This document shows, piece by piece, positions 57,072 to 64,000 of a stretch of 64,000 nt of DNA (the stretch's first letter is position 1; each line of letters starts with the position of its first letter). The position numbers were made by a program, and so were the translations under genes. The stretch is from contig NZ_CP054043.1 of assembly GCF_013282725.1 (NCBI RefSeq), forward strand, positions 3,906,001-3,970,000, in the 5' to 3' direction. The notes beneath the pieces are model-generated. The model was given only the letters and a program-made list of their open reading frames with translations, searched no databases and was not told the DNA's origin. Source of the DNA: Yersinia mollaretii ATCC 43969. GTDB taxonomy: Bacteria; Pseudomonadota; Gammaproteobacteria; Enterobacterales; Enterobacteriaceae.

Positions 57072-57539
57072 TTAAATTTTGCTGGCGATAGATGGCTCAT
57101 CATATTCGCGTTTAGTTAGCGGTACGTCATAAGCCCTTCTATTGAGCATTTCAAATCCCAATACAAAATGTCTTGGATGGTTACCCTTATCTTTGGACTC
57201 AATAACGAGTTGAACAATAAAAGGTCCGGTGGAGGTATCAGGAAGATGATAAAACGAAGGTGGGATACAAAGTTTCCCATCTATAATTGTTAGATTAGGT
57301 TCATCTGTGAATGTCCCTTCTTTAGGGGGGGTACTCCTGAGATTAATAGATATAAAAACAGGCTGATAATCTTGTGCATTAGGAATAAAGAAGCATACCG
57401 AATCACCATTCATGTAGGTGCTGGCCGTCTCTGAGGGATAATACTTCATTTGTCCCCATGGACATCCTGTTAACATCAATAAGCAAAATAAAGACGACAT
57501 CGTGTAAAATAAAAAACTCAGTTTTTTTCTTATCACCAA
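57072..57539 (-). CDS. Putative T6SS immunity lipoprotein, second copy
   Basis: 155 aa from a GTG at 57539 with GAGG upstream. Lipobox LLMLTGC. It shares NAQDYQPVFISIN and GKLCIPPSFYHLPD with the lipoprotein at 57697-58158. Both are paralogous periplasmic lipoproteins. Its own upstream partner survives only as a relic, so it is an orphan immunity candidate. Confidence 0.78.
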   Translation of the reverse strand: MVIRKKLSFLFYTMSSLFCLLMLTGCPWGQMKYYPSETASTYMNGDSVCFFIPNAQDYQPVFISINLRSTPPKEGTFTDEPNLTIIDGKLCIPPSFYHLPDTSTGPFIVQLVIESKDKGNHPRHFVLGFEMLNRRAYDVPLTKREYDEPSIASKI

Positions 57540-57655
57540 GGAAACCCTCGCATGGTCTCTTTATAAAATTTCCATATCACGCACTTGTTAATATCATTAT
57601 CAAGTGTGATATTAACGAGATTCCGAAGGCGCATCCGCGTTCTTTGAATGAATTA
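57536..57655 (-). pseudogene. Relic of a second metallopeptidase-type effector 3' end
   Basis: Reading into the GTG start of the second lipoprotein gives NITLDNDIN...YKETMRGFPW and stop. The intact effector ends SITLDGDIS...YKNALRGFPW and stop. An in-frame TAA and divergence lie further upstream. The stop codon overlaps the lipoprotein start as GTGA, exactly as in the intact pair. Confidence 0.75.
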
Positions 57656-57696
57656 TTGGTCTGTCATAAATACATATTTCCATACCTGCGCTCACC

Positions 57697-58158
57697 TTAT
57701 TCTTTATTCATTTCGCTGTATGGTCTGGTAATTTCCATATCGTTTGGCGGTATATTGTAAATATGCCCATCCATAACTTCCAAGGTAACAACCACTTTCC
57801 TTGGCTCATCTTTGTATTTTTTTGATATTAAAATATATTCAACAATGAATTGCCCTTTATCCGGAAAGTGATAAAAAGAGGGTGGGATACATAATTTCCC
57901 ATTAGCCACGGTTAAATTAGGTTCAAAAATAAATGTCTTATTCTTTGAAGCTGTCCCGCGTGGGTTTATCCCCATATCTGCTGGTTGATAATCCTGTGCA
58001 TCTGCGACTAGAAAGCAAACATCATCACCCACAATACGCACTTGAGCAGTTTCGTCAAAACGTACCCGATCGCCTATTCCAGGACATCCAGTCAGTGTTA
58101 ATAAACATATAAGACACAGCAAACCTGAACACAAAAAACGAAATTTTAATGTTTTCAC
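57697..58158 (-). CDS. Putative T6SS immunity lipoprotein, first copy
   Basis: 153 aa from a GTG that overlaps the effector stop as GTGA, with GAGG upstream. Lipobox LLTLTGC, then a beta-rich body with CFLVADAQDYQPADMGIN and GKLCIPPSFYHFPDKGQF. Probably protects the periplasm against the adjacent metallopeptidase-like effector. Confidence 0.8.
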   Translation of the reverse strand: MKTLKFRFLCSGLLCLICLLTLTGCPGIGDRVRFDETAQVRIVGDDVCFLVADAQDYQPADMGINPRGTASKNKTFIFEPNLTVANGKLCIPPSFYHFPDKGQFIVEYILISKKYKDEPRKVVVTLEVMDGHIYNIPPNDMEITRPYSEMNKE

Positions 58159-58706
58159 CAGGGAAATCCTCGCAATGCATTTTTGTATTGTTGCTGTATT
58201 ACTGGTTCAGAAATATCGCCATCGAGAGTGATACTTGGATATTTGTTACTCCATAGACGCTGCCAGATAAAATAGCCATGTGTCTGCAAAATGAAATTAT
58301 CTGCAATAATTTGCGCCTGCTGCTCCATGGGATATTCGCTTAATAAACGGCCATCAAGTTTATACCGGTAGCTAACCAGCCAGCTCACTAGTCCTCTGGC
58401 AACAATATTCATTCCCTTTGCATATTGCCATACATGACTCATCTCATGGATGAAGAGATGTTTCATATCGTCAGTTGTTTGAGAAAAATCAGATCTGTAC
58501 AATGGCATCCGGAAATAAATTTCTCCATTGGGGGCCATGGCGGTATCTTTATTCTGTAAGCCAAATGGTAGATAACTATCTAAGTGGATCCAGACAGTCT
58601 GGTACTGGATACTTGATCCGAAAACTGACTTCGCCAGCTCCGTCTCTCCCGAGGTCAGCAACCGGATACCCCCTTCTTTTAATGTGTCCTTATTTTCCTC
58701 AGTCAT
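58155..58706 (-). CDS. T6SS-linked HExxH metallopeptidase-like effector
   Basis: 183 aa from the ATG at 58706, which overlaps the clpV stop by 8 nt with GGAG eight bases before it. A zincin motif HEMSH (H87, E88, H91) lies in HLFIHEMSHVWQY. A possible third ligand is in the helix EQQAQIIADNF. No signal peptide. Similar small genes beside T6SS immunity lipoproteins are known as Vgr-related proteins. The substrate is unknown. It may cleave peptidoglycan or periplasmic protein, which I cannot tell. Confidence 0.78.
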   Translation of the reverse strand: MTEENKDTLKEGGIRLLTSGETELAKSVFGSSIQYQTVWIHLDSYLPFGLQNKDTAMAPNGEIYFRMPLYRSDFSQTTDDMKHLFIHEMSHVWQYAKGMNIVARGLVSWLVSYRYKLDGRLLSEYPMEQQAQIIADNFILQTHGYFIWQRLWSNKYPSITLDGDISEPVIQQQYKNALRGFPW

Positions 58707-61341
58707 TACCAAACTCCAGCGTGATCCCTTCGGCTTCATCCCAGCCCAACGCCAACGACGTGGTGCGCTGTTGCTCGGACAGACGGCTTAACAGTTGCTG
58801 GCTCAGTACCGGTAAAATCTGCTGGTTCAGTAGGCTGTCGATGTTGCGCGCCCCGGTGTCCGGCAACAGGCAGGCGGCGACCAGCGTGTCGTACAGGCTT
58901 TCTTCAATCGTGCAGTGCAGACCGTAATGTTTGTTCAGGCGCTTGGCGACTTGTGCCAGTTTCATTTCGACGATAGTGCGCAATGCGATGGCATCCAGTG
59001 GGCGGTAGATCAAGGTCTGGAAGCGGGCCAGCAATGCGGGCTGGAAGTGATCGCGCAGGATCGGGCGCAGCAGTTCGTGCAGATCGCTATGGGTCGCCTC
59101 CGGTTGTTCATCAAGCAATTGCATCAGATGATCACTGCCCAGATTGGCCGTCATCAGGATCACTGTGTTACGAAAATCAATTTCGCGCCCTTCACCGTCG
59201 CGCATAAAGCCCCGGTCAAATACCTGATAGAACAGGGTAATGACATCGGAGTGCGCTTTCTCAACTTCATCAAGCAGCACCACGCTGTACGGGCGTTTGC
59301 GCACCGCTTCAGTCAGAATGCCACCCTGACCGTAACCAACATAGCCTGGCGGCGAGCCTTTCAGTTGGGAAACGGTGTGCGCCTCCTGATATTCGGACAT
59401 GTTGATGGTGATCAGCGATTTTTCACCGCCGAACAGGGTGTCGGCCAACGCCAGTGCGGTCTCGGTTTTACCCACCCCACTCGGCCCGACCAGCAGGAAT
59501 ACGCCCAGAGGACCATTTTCGGAGGTCAGGCCGGTTTTGGCAGCGCGCAGGCGTTGTGCCATATCAACCAGCGCCGCATCCTGACCCACTACGCGGGTGC
59601 TGAGATGGTTTTCCAGTTGCAATAAATCCGTCTGTTCGTCTTTCAGCAGACTGCTCAGCGGGACGCCGGTCCAGTCAGCGATAACCGTCGCCACAGTGCG
59701 AACATCAACATCCAGCGACAGCAGCGGCGCATTACCTTGAATCTGGCTGAGTTCTGCCTGCAACTCAGCCAGATGTGCCACGTTGGCGATATCCTGACGC
59801 GCTTCAACAATCAGTGTGGTGAGGCGTTTCTCTGCTTCATATTGCTGTTCCAGTTTTTGCTGCCCAACGGCCAGCTCTGCGCGGCGTTTATCAATCTCAA
59901 GTAAGCGCGTTGAACCGATATTCGGCAACAGGAGTAAATCCTGCTCAATAGCCTGCTGCTCCATCGCCAGCGCGGCCAGTTCGGCGTTAATTTCCATCAG
60001 CGCGGCAGGCAGGGTGTCGATACTCATGCGGACACGGGCACCGGCGGTATCGAGCAGATCCACGGCTTTGTCCGGCAGTTGGCGACCGGTCAAAAAGCGC
60101 CGGGAGAGAGTGACAGCAGCGGTAATAGCAGAATCCAGAATGTGCACGCCGTGATGCTGAGCGTAACGGCCCTTTAAGCCCCGCAGCATCAAACTGGCTT
60201 TGGCATCATCCGGCTCGTCAACTTTCACCATCTGGAAGCGGCGTTCCAGTGCCGCATCGCGTTCAAAATACTGTTTGTATTCCGACCACGTGGTGGCGGC
60301 GATGGTGCGTAATTCGCCACGGGCCAGTGCGGGTTTCAACAAGTTGGCGGCATCCGCGCCACCGGCCTGATTACCGGCACCAATAATGGTGTGGGCTTCG
60401 TCGATAAACAGCAGTACTGGTGTCGGCGATTGTTGCACCGCCTCGATAACATTTTTTAGCCGCTGCTCGAACTCGCCTTTGACCCCAGCCCCGGCTTGCA
60501 ACAGACCCAAGTCCAGTGTGCGCAGGCTAACGGTCTTCAGGCTATCCGGTACGTTGCCCTCAGCAATACGTAGCGCCAGCCCTTCAACCAGTGCGGTTTT
60601 ACCGACACCCGGTTCACCGACCAAAATCGGGTTATTTTTACGGCGGCGCGACAGGATATCCACCATCTGGCGGATCTCGGTATCGCGACCAAAAATCGGG
60701 TCAATCTGCCCGGCTTTCGCTTTCGCGGTGACGTCCAGAGTGAATTTATCCAACGCCGCTTGCAGGGCGTCATTCAGTTGGGGCTGACCGCTGGCTGAGG
60801 GGGTGGTCGGAGCCTCATCGGTCAGATTGACCGGGCTGTCTGCCAATGCTGCTGCCTGCTGAACTTCGGGACGCTCATCGGATTGGCTGTCCAGCAAAGG
60901 TAACAGGCGCTGTAGCTGGGTCGTACTCAGGCTCAGCAGCGGCCAGGCAGCTTCTGCGGCCAATAGTGATGGCGTATTTATCAGGGCCGCCAGTAGATGG
61001 ACGGATCGCACCGCATTAGCATCTTCCTGTAACGACGCATCCAACCAGGCACTTTTGATCAGTTGCTGTAACGCGGCTGACAACTGAGGTTTACCCTGCA
61101 CGGTGCGGGGTAAGGTCTCCAAATGGGCCAGCAATCCCTGCCACAGGTTGTCCATGTCCCACTCATAACGCCGGGCAATGACGGTGATATCACCCTCGCC
61201 CTGCTCCAGCAGTTTCAACAACCAGTGTTCGACGGTGATCTCGGCATGGGCGCGGGTCTGACATAAGGTAGCGGCACCGGCCAGTGCCTGCGCGCAATAG
61301 GGATTTAACCGACGTAATAAGTGTGCTGAATGCGTTGTCAT
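58699..61341 (-). CDS. clpV: T6SS ATPase ClpV (TssH)
   Basis: 880-aa AAA+ unfoldase that disassembles contracted TssBC sheath. N-terminal Clp-N repeats (1-150), first AAA domain with GEPGVGKT (242-249), middle coiled-coil, second AAA domain with GPSGVGKTETALALADTLFG near residue 620, and a C-terminal D2-small domain. Good AAGGAAG ribosome site 8 bases before the ATG. Confidence 0.96.
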   Translation of the reverse strand: MTTHSAHLLRRLNPYCAQALAGAATLCQTRAHAEITVEHWLLKLLEQGEGDITVIARRYEWDMDNLWQGLLAHLETLPRTVQGKPQLSAALQQLIKSAWLDASLQEDANAVRSVHLLAALINTPSLLAAEAAWPLLSLSTTQLQRLLPLLDSQSDERPEVQQAAALADSPVNLTDEAPTTPSASGQPQLNDALQAALDKFTLDVTAKAKAGQIDPIFGRDTEIRQMVDILSRRRKNNPILVGEPGVGKTALVEGLALRIAEGNVPDSLKTVSLRTLDLGLLQAGAGVKGEFEQRLKNVIEAVQQSPTPVLLFIDEAHTIIGAGNQAGGADAANLLKPALARGELRTIAATTWSEYKQYFERDAALERRFQMVKVDEPDDAKASLMLRGLKGRYAQHHGVHILDSAITAAVTLSRRFLTGRQLPDKAVDLLDTAGARVRMSIDTLPAALMEINAELAALAMEQQAIEQDLLLLPNIGSTRLLEIDKRRAELAVGQQKLEQQYEAEKRLTTLIVEARQDIANVAHLAELQAELSQIQGNAPLLSLDVDVRTVATVIADWTGVPLSSLLKDEQTDLLQLENHLSTRVVGQDAALVDMAQRLRAAKTGLTSENGPLGVFLLVGPSGVGKTETALALADTLFGGEKSLITINMSEYQEAHTVSQLKGSPPGYVGYGQGGILTEAVRKRPYSVVLLDEVEKAHSDVITLFYQVFDRGFMRDGEGREIDFRNTVILMTANLGSDHLMQLLDEQPEATHSDLHELLRPILRDHFQPALLARFQTLIYRPLDAIALRTIVEMKLAQVAKRLNKHYGLHCTIEESLYDTLVAACLLPDTGARNIDSLLNQQILPVLSQQLLSRLSEQQRTTSLALGWDEAEGITLEFGND

Positions 61342-61485
61342 TAAGATCTTCCTTGTTTGCCATTTACCCTATTTGGACACGCTACCGCCCATAGCCATAT
61401 CCTAAATAAGGAAACCGAGGCCCATAAGGTCATTAAAAGGTTGTTAATTTTTGCTCAATCACCGTACAAACAGTGGCTCAGCAAA

Positions 61486-61515
61486 AACAAAAAAGCAGAC
61501 GGCAAACCGTCTGCT
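61486..61515 (-). terminator. Intrinsic terminator after hcp
   Basis: On the minus strand AGCAGACGG-TTTG-CCGTCTGCT is followed by TTTTTTG. It lies 9 bp past the hcp stop and separates hcp from clpV. This would allow high hcp expression with partial read-through into clpV. Confidence 0.9.
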
Positions 61516-61523
61516 TCGGGTCA

Positions 61524-62015
61524 TTACGCCGTGGCGCGTTCGTTCCAAGAATCGGAATGAATGATGTTGCCGTCTTTGAAGGTCCAGGTGACTTTTTCGT
61601 AGCGCAGTTCCACCAGTTCCAGATGGTTGTGCTTCTCTTTAGCCGGATCTTTGACGTCGTGCATTTTCGGCGCGACTTTGACCACTTTGACGTTTTCCAG
61701 TTTGGTGTTGAAATACTCAACTTCCTGGCCAGCGTCATCAATGCGGTACCATTTGAATTCAGCGGTTTTCAGTGTCTGGCCGGTGGTTACCGCTTTGTAC
61801 AGATAAGGGGTAGACGCATCGATCTCTTTGGTGAAAACAAATGGGGTATGGATACGCGTACCGGTCAGCTTGCCGGTATTGTTATCCGTTGGGATGTACA
61901 GGTTATGGTCCTGTGCCACGATCTCAATGCTGCCTTCACGGCTTTGCACATCAACAGAACCCTTGATGTCCGCACCGCCGTCGTCTTTCAGCCACAGATA
62001 TACTGGAATTGCCAT
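61524..62015 (-). CDS. hcp: T6SS tube protein Hcp
   Basis: 163 aa. Starts MAIPVYLWLKDDGGADIKGS and has the Hcp signature HTPFVFTKEIDASTPYLYKA and a C-terminal KVTWTFKDG strand pair. It stacks into the inner tube and is secreted. 3 bp after tagL. Strong terminator follows. Confidence 0.96.
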   Translation of the reverse strand: MAIPVYLWLKDDGGADIKGSVDVQSREGSIEIVAQDHNLYIPTDNNTGKLTGTRIHTPFVFTKEIDASTPYLYKAVTTGQTLKTAEFKWYRIDDAGQEVEYFNTKLENVKVVKVAPKMHDVKDPAKEKHNHLELVELRYEKVTWTFKDGNIIHSDSWNERATA

Positions 62016-62018
62016 GGT

Positions 62019-63743
62019 TTACTTCTCCATTTCTTGAGTTGATACGTCACTTTCATCCTGTGACGCTGTTTTTACGTCTGGTACCTGACAGGCGTCGGCC
62101 TGAGGGACCAAACTGATTTCGACACGGCGGTTGAGCGCACGGCCCGCTTCCGTATCGTTAGATTTCAGAGGGCGACTCTGGCCATAACCCTGTACGGCAA
62201 AGCAGCTTTCTGGAATATCCCCGGTATCGCGCATCCAGTTACGTACCGATTCCGCCCGCTTAAGTGACAGAATCTGATTGGACTGACTATCACCGGTGAT
62301 ATCAGTGTGCCCCGCCACCACGATCAGCCAGCCGGGTTTCGCCTTAATCCCGACCAGCGCGTTGATAAGCACTTTGGTGGAGCCGGATTTAAGTTCTGAT
62401 TTACCCACGTCAAACAGAGATAAGCTGTCCAGACGCAGGGTTTTGGGTCCTTGAACAATTTGATTAATCACCGGTGGTGGCGGTGGAGGAGGCGTCCAGC
62501 TATTGATAGCAATATCAAGCGGAGCTCTAAGTCGCAGCCCCTGATACAACCCCAGTGACAGGCGCATCGGTGCACCACGGCGTAACCAGTCATCCAGTAA
62601 GTGAGCATCCGCACGCAGTTGTTGTTGAGCATGCGCTTTCAGTGTTGGGGGGGTGCCGGTGAGCCGGTTATACAGCGACAGATGATCGCCAACGCTCTGG
62701 ACCAGACGTTGGTTATTGATAAAGGAAGCCAACAGAGCACACAGTAAAAATACACCGCACAACACACCCGCCATCTGACAGGTCTGCATCAAGCGGGAGA
62801 CGCCACGACGACGCGGCAGATAAGGCAGCAGCACTTCTGGCAACGGCAGGTAATCTTGATCTGGAGTCGCCACTGGGGTCAGCGTGGTTATCCCGCTAAT
62901 GTGTGCCTGCCACAAATTGCCCTGATTCGCCGTCACCGAGGTAAAGCAGTAACCCCATGCACACGGGGTCAGCGAAGGGACATCCCCTTGCCGCTGTGTC
63001 AGGATGCTCACAACATGTTCATCAAGCCAGGACAGAAGACTCTCCATCCAGAATACAGCGCTCAACCTTTCCTGAACGTTGCGATCTTGATACTGACTCC
63101 ATTCAACCAGCGGCATGATCCCTGCCCCCGGTTCCTGAACCTGAATACCCTTTTGCCCCGGAGTGACCGTGTACCAGCGCTCTACCTGCTCTGATGAAAC
63201 CGCTGGCGGTGAAAGCCAAGTGCTTATCCAGACGGGAGGGATCCCCGCAAGCCACCCTTTGCACTGCACGATGGCTCGTTGCCAAGCCCGCACAGATTGT
63301 GAAAAATCATCCCGGTCCTGATGCTGCTCCGGCACGATGGCCAGTAACACCGAGATCTGAGCAATCAGTGCCGGACGTTCAGCCGCCAGATGTTGCGCGA
63401 GTATCGGCAATTGTTCTGGCATTCTCACCGCCAAATACCAACCTTGACGGGTTTCACGAAAGGACGCTGATGGGGAAAACAGGGCATTGCTGTCACCACA
63501 AACCAGTACGACTGCGCCCTGAAAATCTTCAGGTGGAAGTGTTGAGTCTGCAATGGACTGGTGAGCCACTTTATTGCGGTTGTGTTTACGCCACTGCAAA
63601 TAACCGACACCCCCACTGAGGATGACAGCCAGCATACTCAATGCTACACGGCTACCTGTGCCCAACGGCCAGAAACCCAGGATAAGCCACAGTGCCAGAC
63701 AGGTACCCAGCAGTAACAGGAGTAACTGTGTTAATCCGCGCAT
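62019..63743 (-). CDS. tagL: T6SS peptidoglycan-anchoring OmpA-domain protein TagL
   Basis: 574 aa. Two N-terminal helices (4-45), a cytoplasmic region, another helix near 335 (MAGVLCGVFLLCALLASFI), a proline run PPPPPPP and a C-terminal OmpA-like peptidoglycan-binding domain (about 440-560; VVAGHTDITGD, GYGQSRPLKSN, NRRVEISL). Length and layout match TagL of the enteroaggregative E. coli Sci-1 system. Follows tssL by 3 nt. Confidence 0.87.
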   Translation of the reverse strand: MRGLTQLLLLLLGTCLALWLILGFWPLGTGSRVALSMLAVILSGGVGYLQWRKHNRNKVAHQSIADSTLPPEDFQGAVVLVCGDSNALFSPSASFRETRQGWYLAVRMPEQLPILAQHLAAERPALIAQISVLLAIVPEQHQDRDDFSQSVRAWQRAIVQCKGWLAGIPPVWISTWLSPPAVSSEQVERWYTVTPGQKGIQVQEPGAGIMPLVEWSQYQDRNVQERLSAVFWMESLLSWLDEHVVSILTQRQGDVPSLTPCAWGYCFTSVTANQGNLWQAHISGITTLTPVATPDQDYLPLPEVLLPYLPRRRGVSRLMQTCQMAGVLCGVFLLCALLASFINNQRLVQSVGDHLSLYNRLTGTPPTLKAHAQQQLRADAHLLDDWLRRGAPMRLSLGLYQGLRLRAPLDIAINSWTPPPPPPPVINQIVQGPKTLRLDSLSLFDVGKSELKSGSTKVLINALVGIKAKPGWLIVVAGHTDITGDSQSNQILSLKRAESVRNWMRDTGDIPESCFAVQGYGQSRPLKSNDTEAGRALNRRVEISLVPQADACQVPDVKTASQDESDVSTQEMEK

Positions 63744-63746
63744 CCG

Positions 63747-64000
63747 CTAGTGCATCCCTGTCAGTTGAGACACCATGTGCGTCAGTCGAGTGGACAACGT
63801 GAACCACAGAGCAACCAGTATGACGACGCCCGCGCCCCACGAGAACCAATAGGTCTTGCGCCCAGAGCGTAAACGCAATGAGCGCGAGACCACGGGTGTT
63901 TCCTGTGAAGAGGCAAACGGCGGCACCAGCAAACTCAGCTTGCGCACCACATCTTCCCGGCGCTCGTCGCCCTGCTCCCGGTAGCGACCGGCAAAACCTA
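63747..64000 (-). CDS. tssL: T6SS membrane complex protein TssL (DotU), C-terminal part
   Basis: The frame enters from the right edge with GFAGRYREQGDERREDVV, the typical late DotU segment. It has a single C-terminal membrane helix (WFSWGAGVVILVALWF) and ends at 63747. About 84 codons are inside the window. The rest of tssL and the remaining core genes should lie beyond 64000. Confidence 0.92.
   Translation of the reverse strand, partial: GFAGRYREQGDERREDVVRKLSLLVPPFASSQETPVVSRSLRLRSGRKTYWFSWGAGVVILVALWFTLSTRLTHMVSQLTGMH

Noticed and set aside
61357..61560. 67-codon plus-strand frame between clpV and hcp
   Set aside because: It spans the hcp terminator and overlaps the hcp coding end. No ribosome site.

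Overview
This window looks like chromosomal DNA of a Yersinia species. The evidence is a YenI/YenR-type quorum-sensing pair with overlapping convergent 3' ends, a 126-bp ERIC element of the Yersinia type, a full aerobactin locus of the kind known in Yersinia, and enterobacterial opgGH, opgC, nhaP2 and nrf genes that align closely with remembered E. coli sequences. I cannot settle the species. No tRNA, rRNA, CRISPR array, insertion sequence or phage was seen. All homology calls come from recognising protein sequence, not from a search.

Layout. 1-6.1 kb: osmoregulated periplasmic glucan genes (opgH cut by the left edge, opgG, divergent opgC) and a small unknown gene. 6.5-9.3 kb: the NhaP2 K+/H+ antiporter converging on an EamA-type transporter. 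9.5-11.7 kb: the AHL synthase yenI and its receptor yenR, then about 750 bp without protein genes holding two candidate small RNAs. 11.7-19.1 kb: an eight-gene nitrite-reduction operon nrfABCDE-(ccmG-like)-nrfFG with an FNR-like box upstream. 19.3-29.7 kb: an aerobactin system, with a siderophore-interacting reductase and an MFS transporter divergent from iucABCD-iutA and Fur-box-like sequence between them. 30.1-32.1 kb: a membrane sulfatase-fold (LtaS/OpgB-like) transferase. 32.2-64.0 kb: a type VI secretion system (T6SS), all on the minus strand and running off the right edge. tssL (partial), tagL, hcp, clpV, vgrG, PAAR, tssM, tssA, tssF, tssG, tssJ, tssE and a VasL-like protein are present. 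tssB, tssC and tssK are not in the window.

The most interesting part is the T6SS cargo region at 44.6-58.7 kb. In transcription order it reads: a HExxH metallopeptidase-like effector, an immunity lipoprotein, a relic of a second effector 3' end, a second immunity lipoprotein, vgrG, a Tae4-type amidase, an 84-aa two-helix membrane protein, an intact class-3 lipase and its lipoprotein. Then come decayed fragments, a frameshifted second lipase with its lipoprotein, two more paralogous lipoproteins in a 1.38-kb tandem duplication, and PAAR. The two lipases share a nearly identical N-terminal segment of about 95 residues, and that 395-bp block is duplicated. The pattern fits stepwise replacement of effectors by recombination in the shared N-terminal adaptor, leaving an array of older immunity genes and pseudogenes.

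How the genes fit together. nrf (anaerobic respiration on nitrite) and aerobactin (iron acquisition) are self-contained operons with plausible FNR and Fur control. The quorum-sensing pair is flanked by a candidate regulatory RNA with a LuxR-type dyad, resembling what has been reported for YenR/YenS in Y. enterocolitica. The T6SS encodes most of its baseplate, membrane complex, tube, ATPase, spike and toxins as one long co-oriented cluster with many short overlaps.
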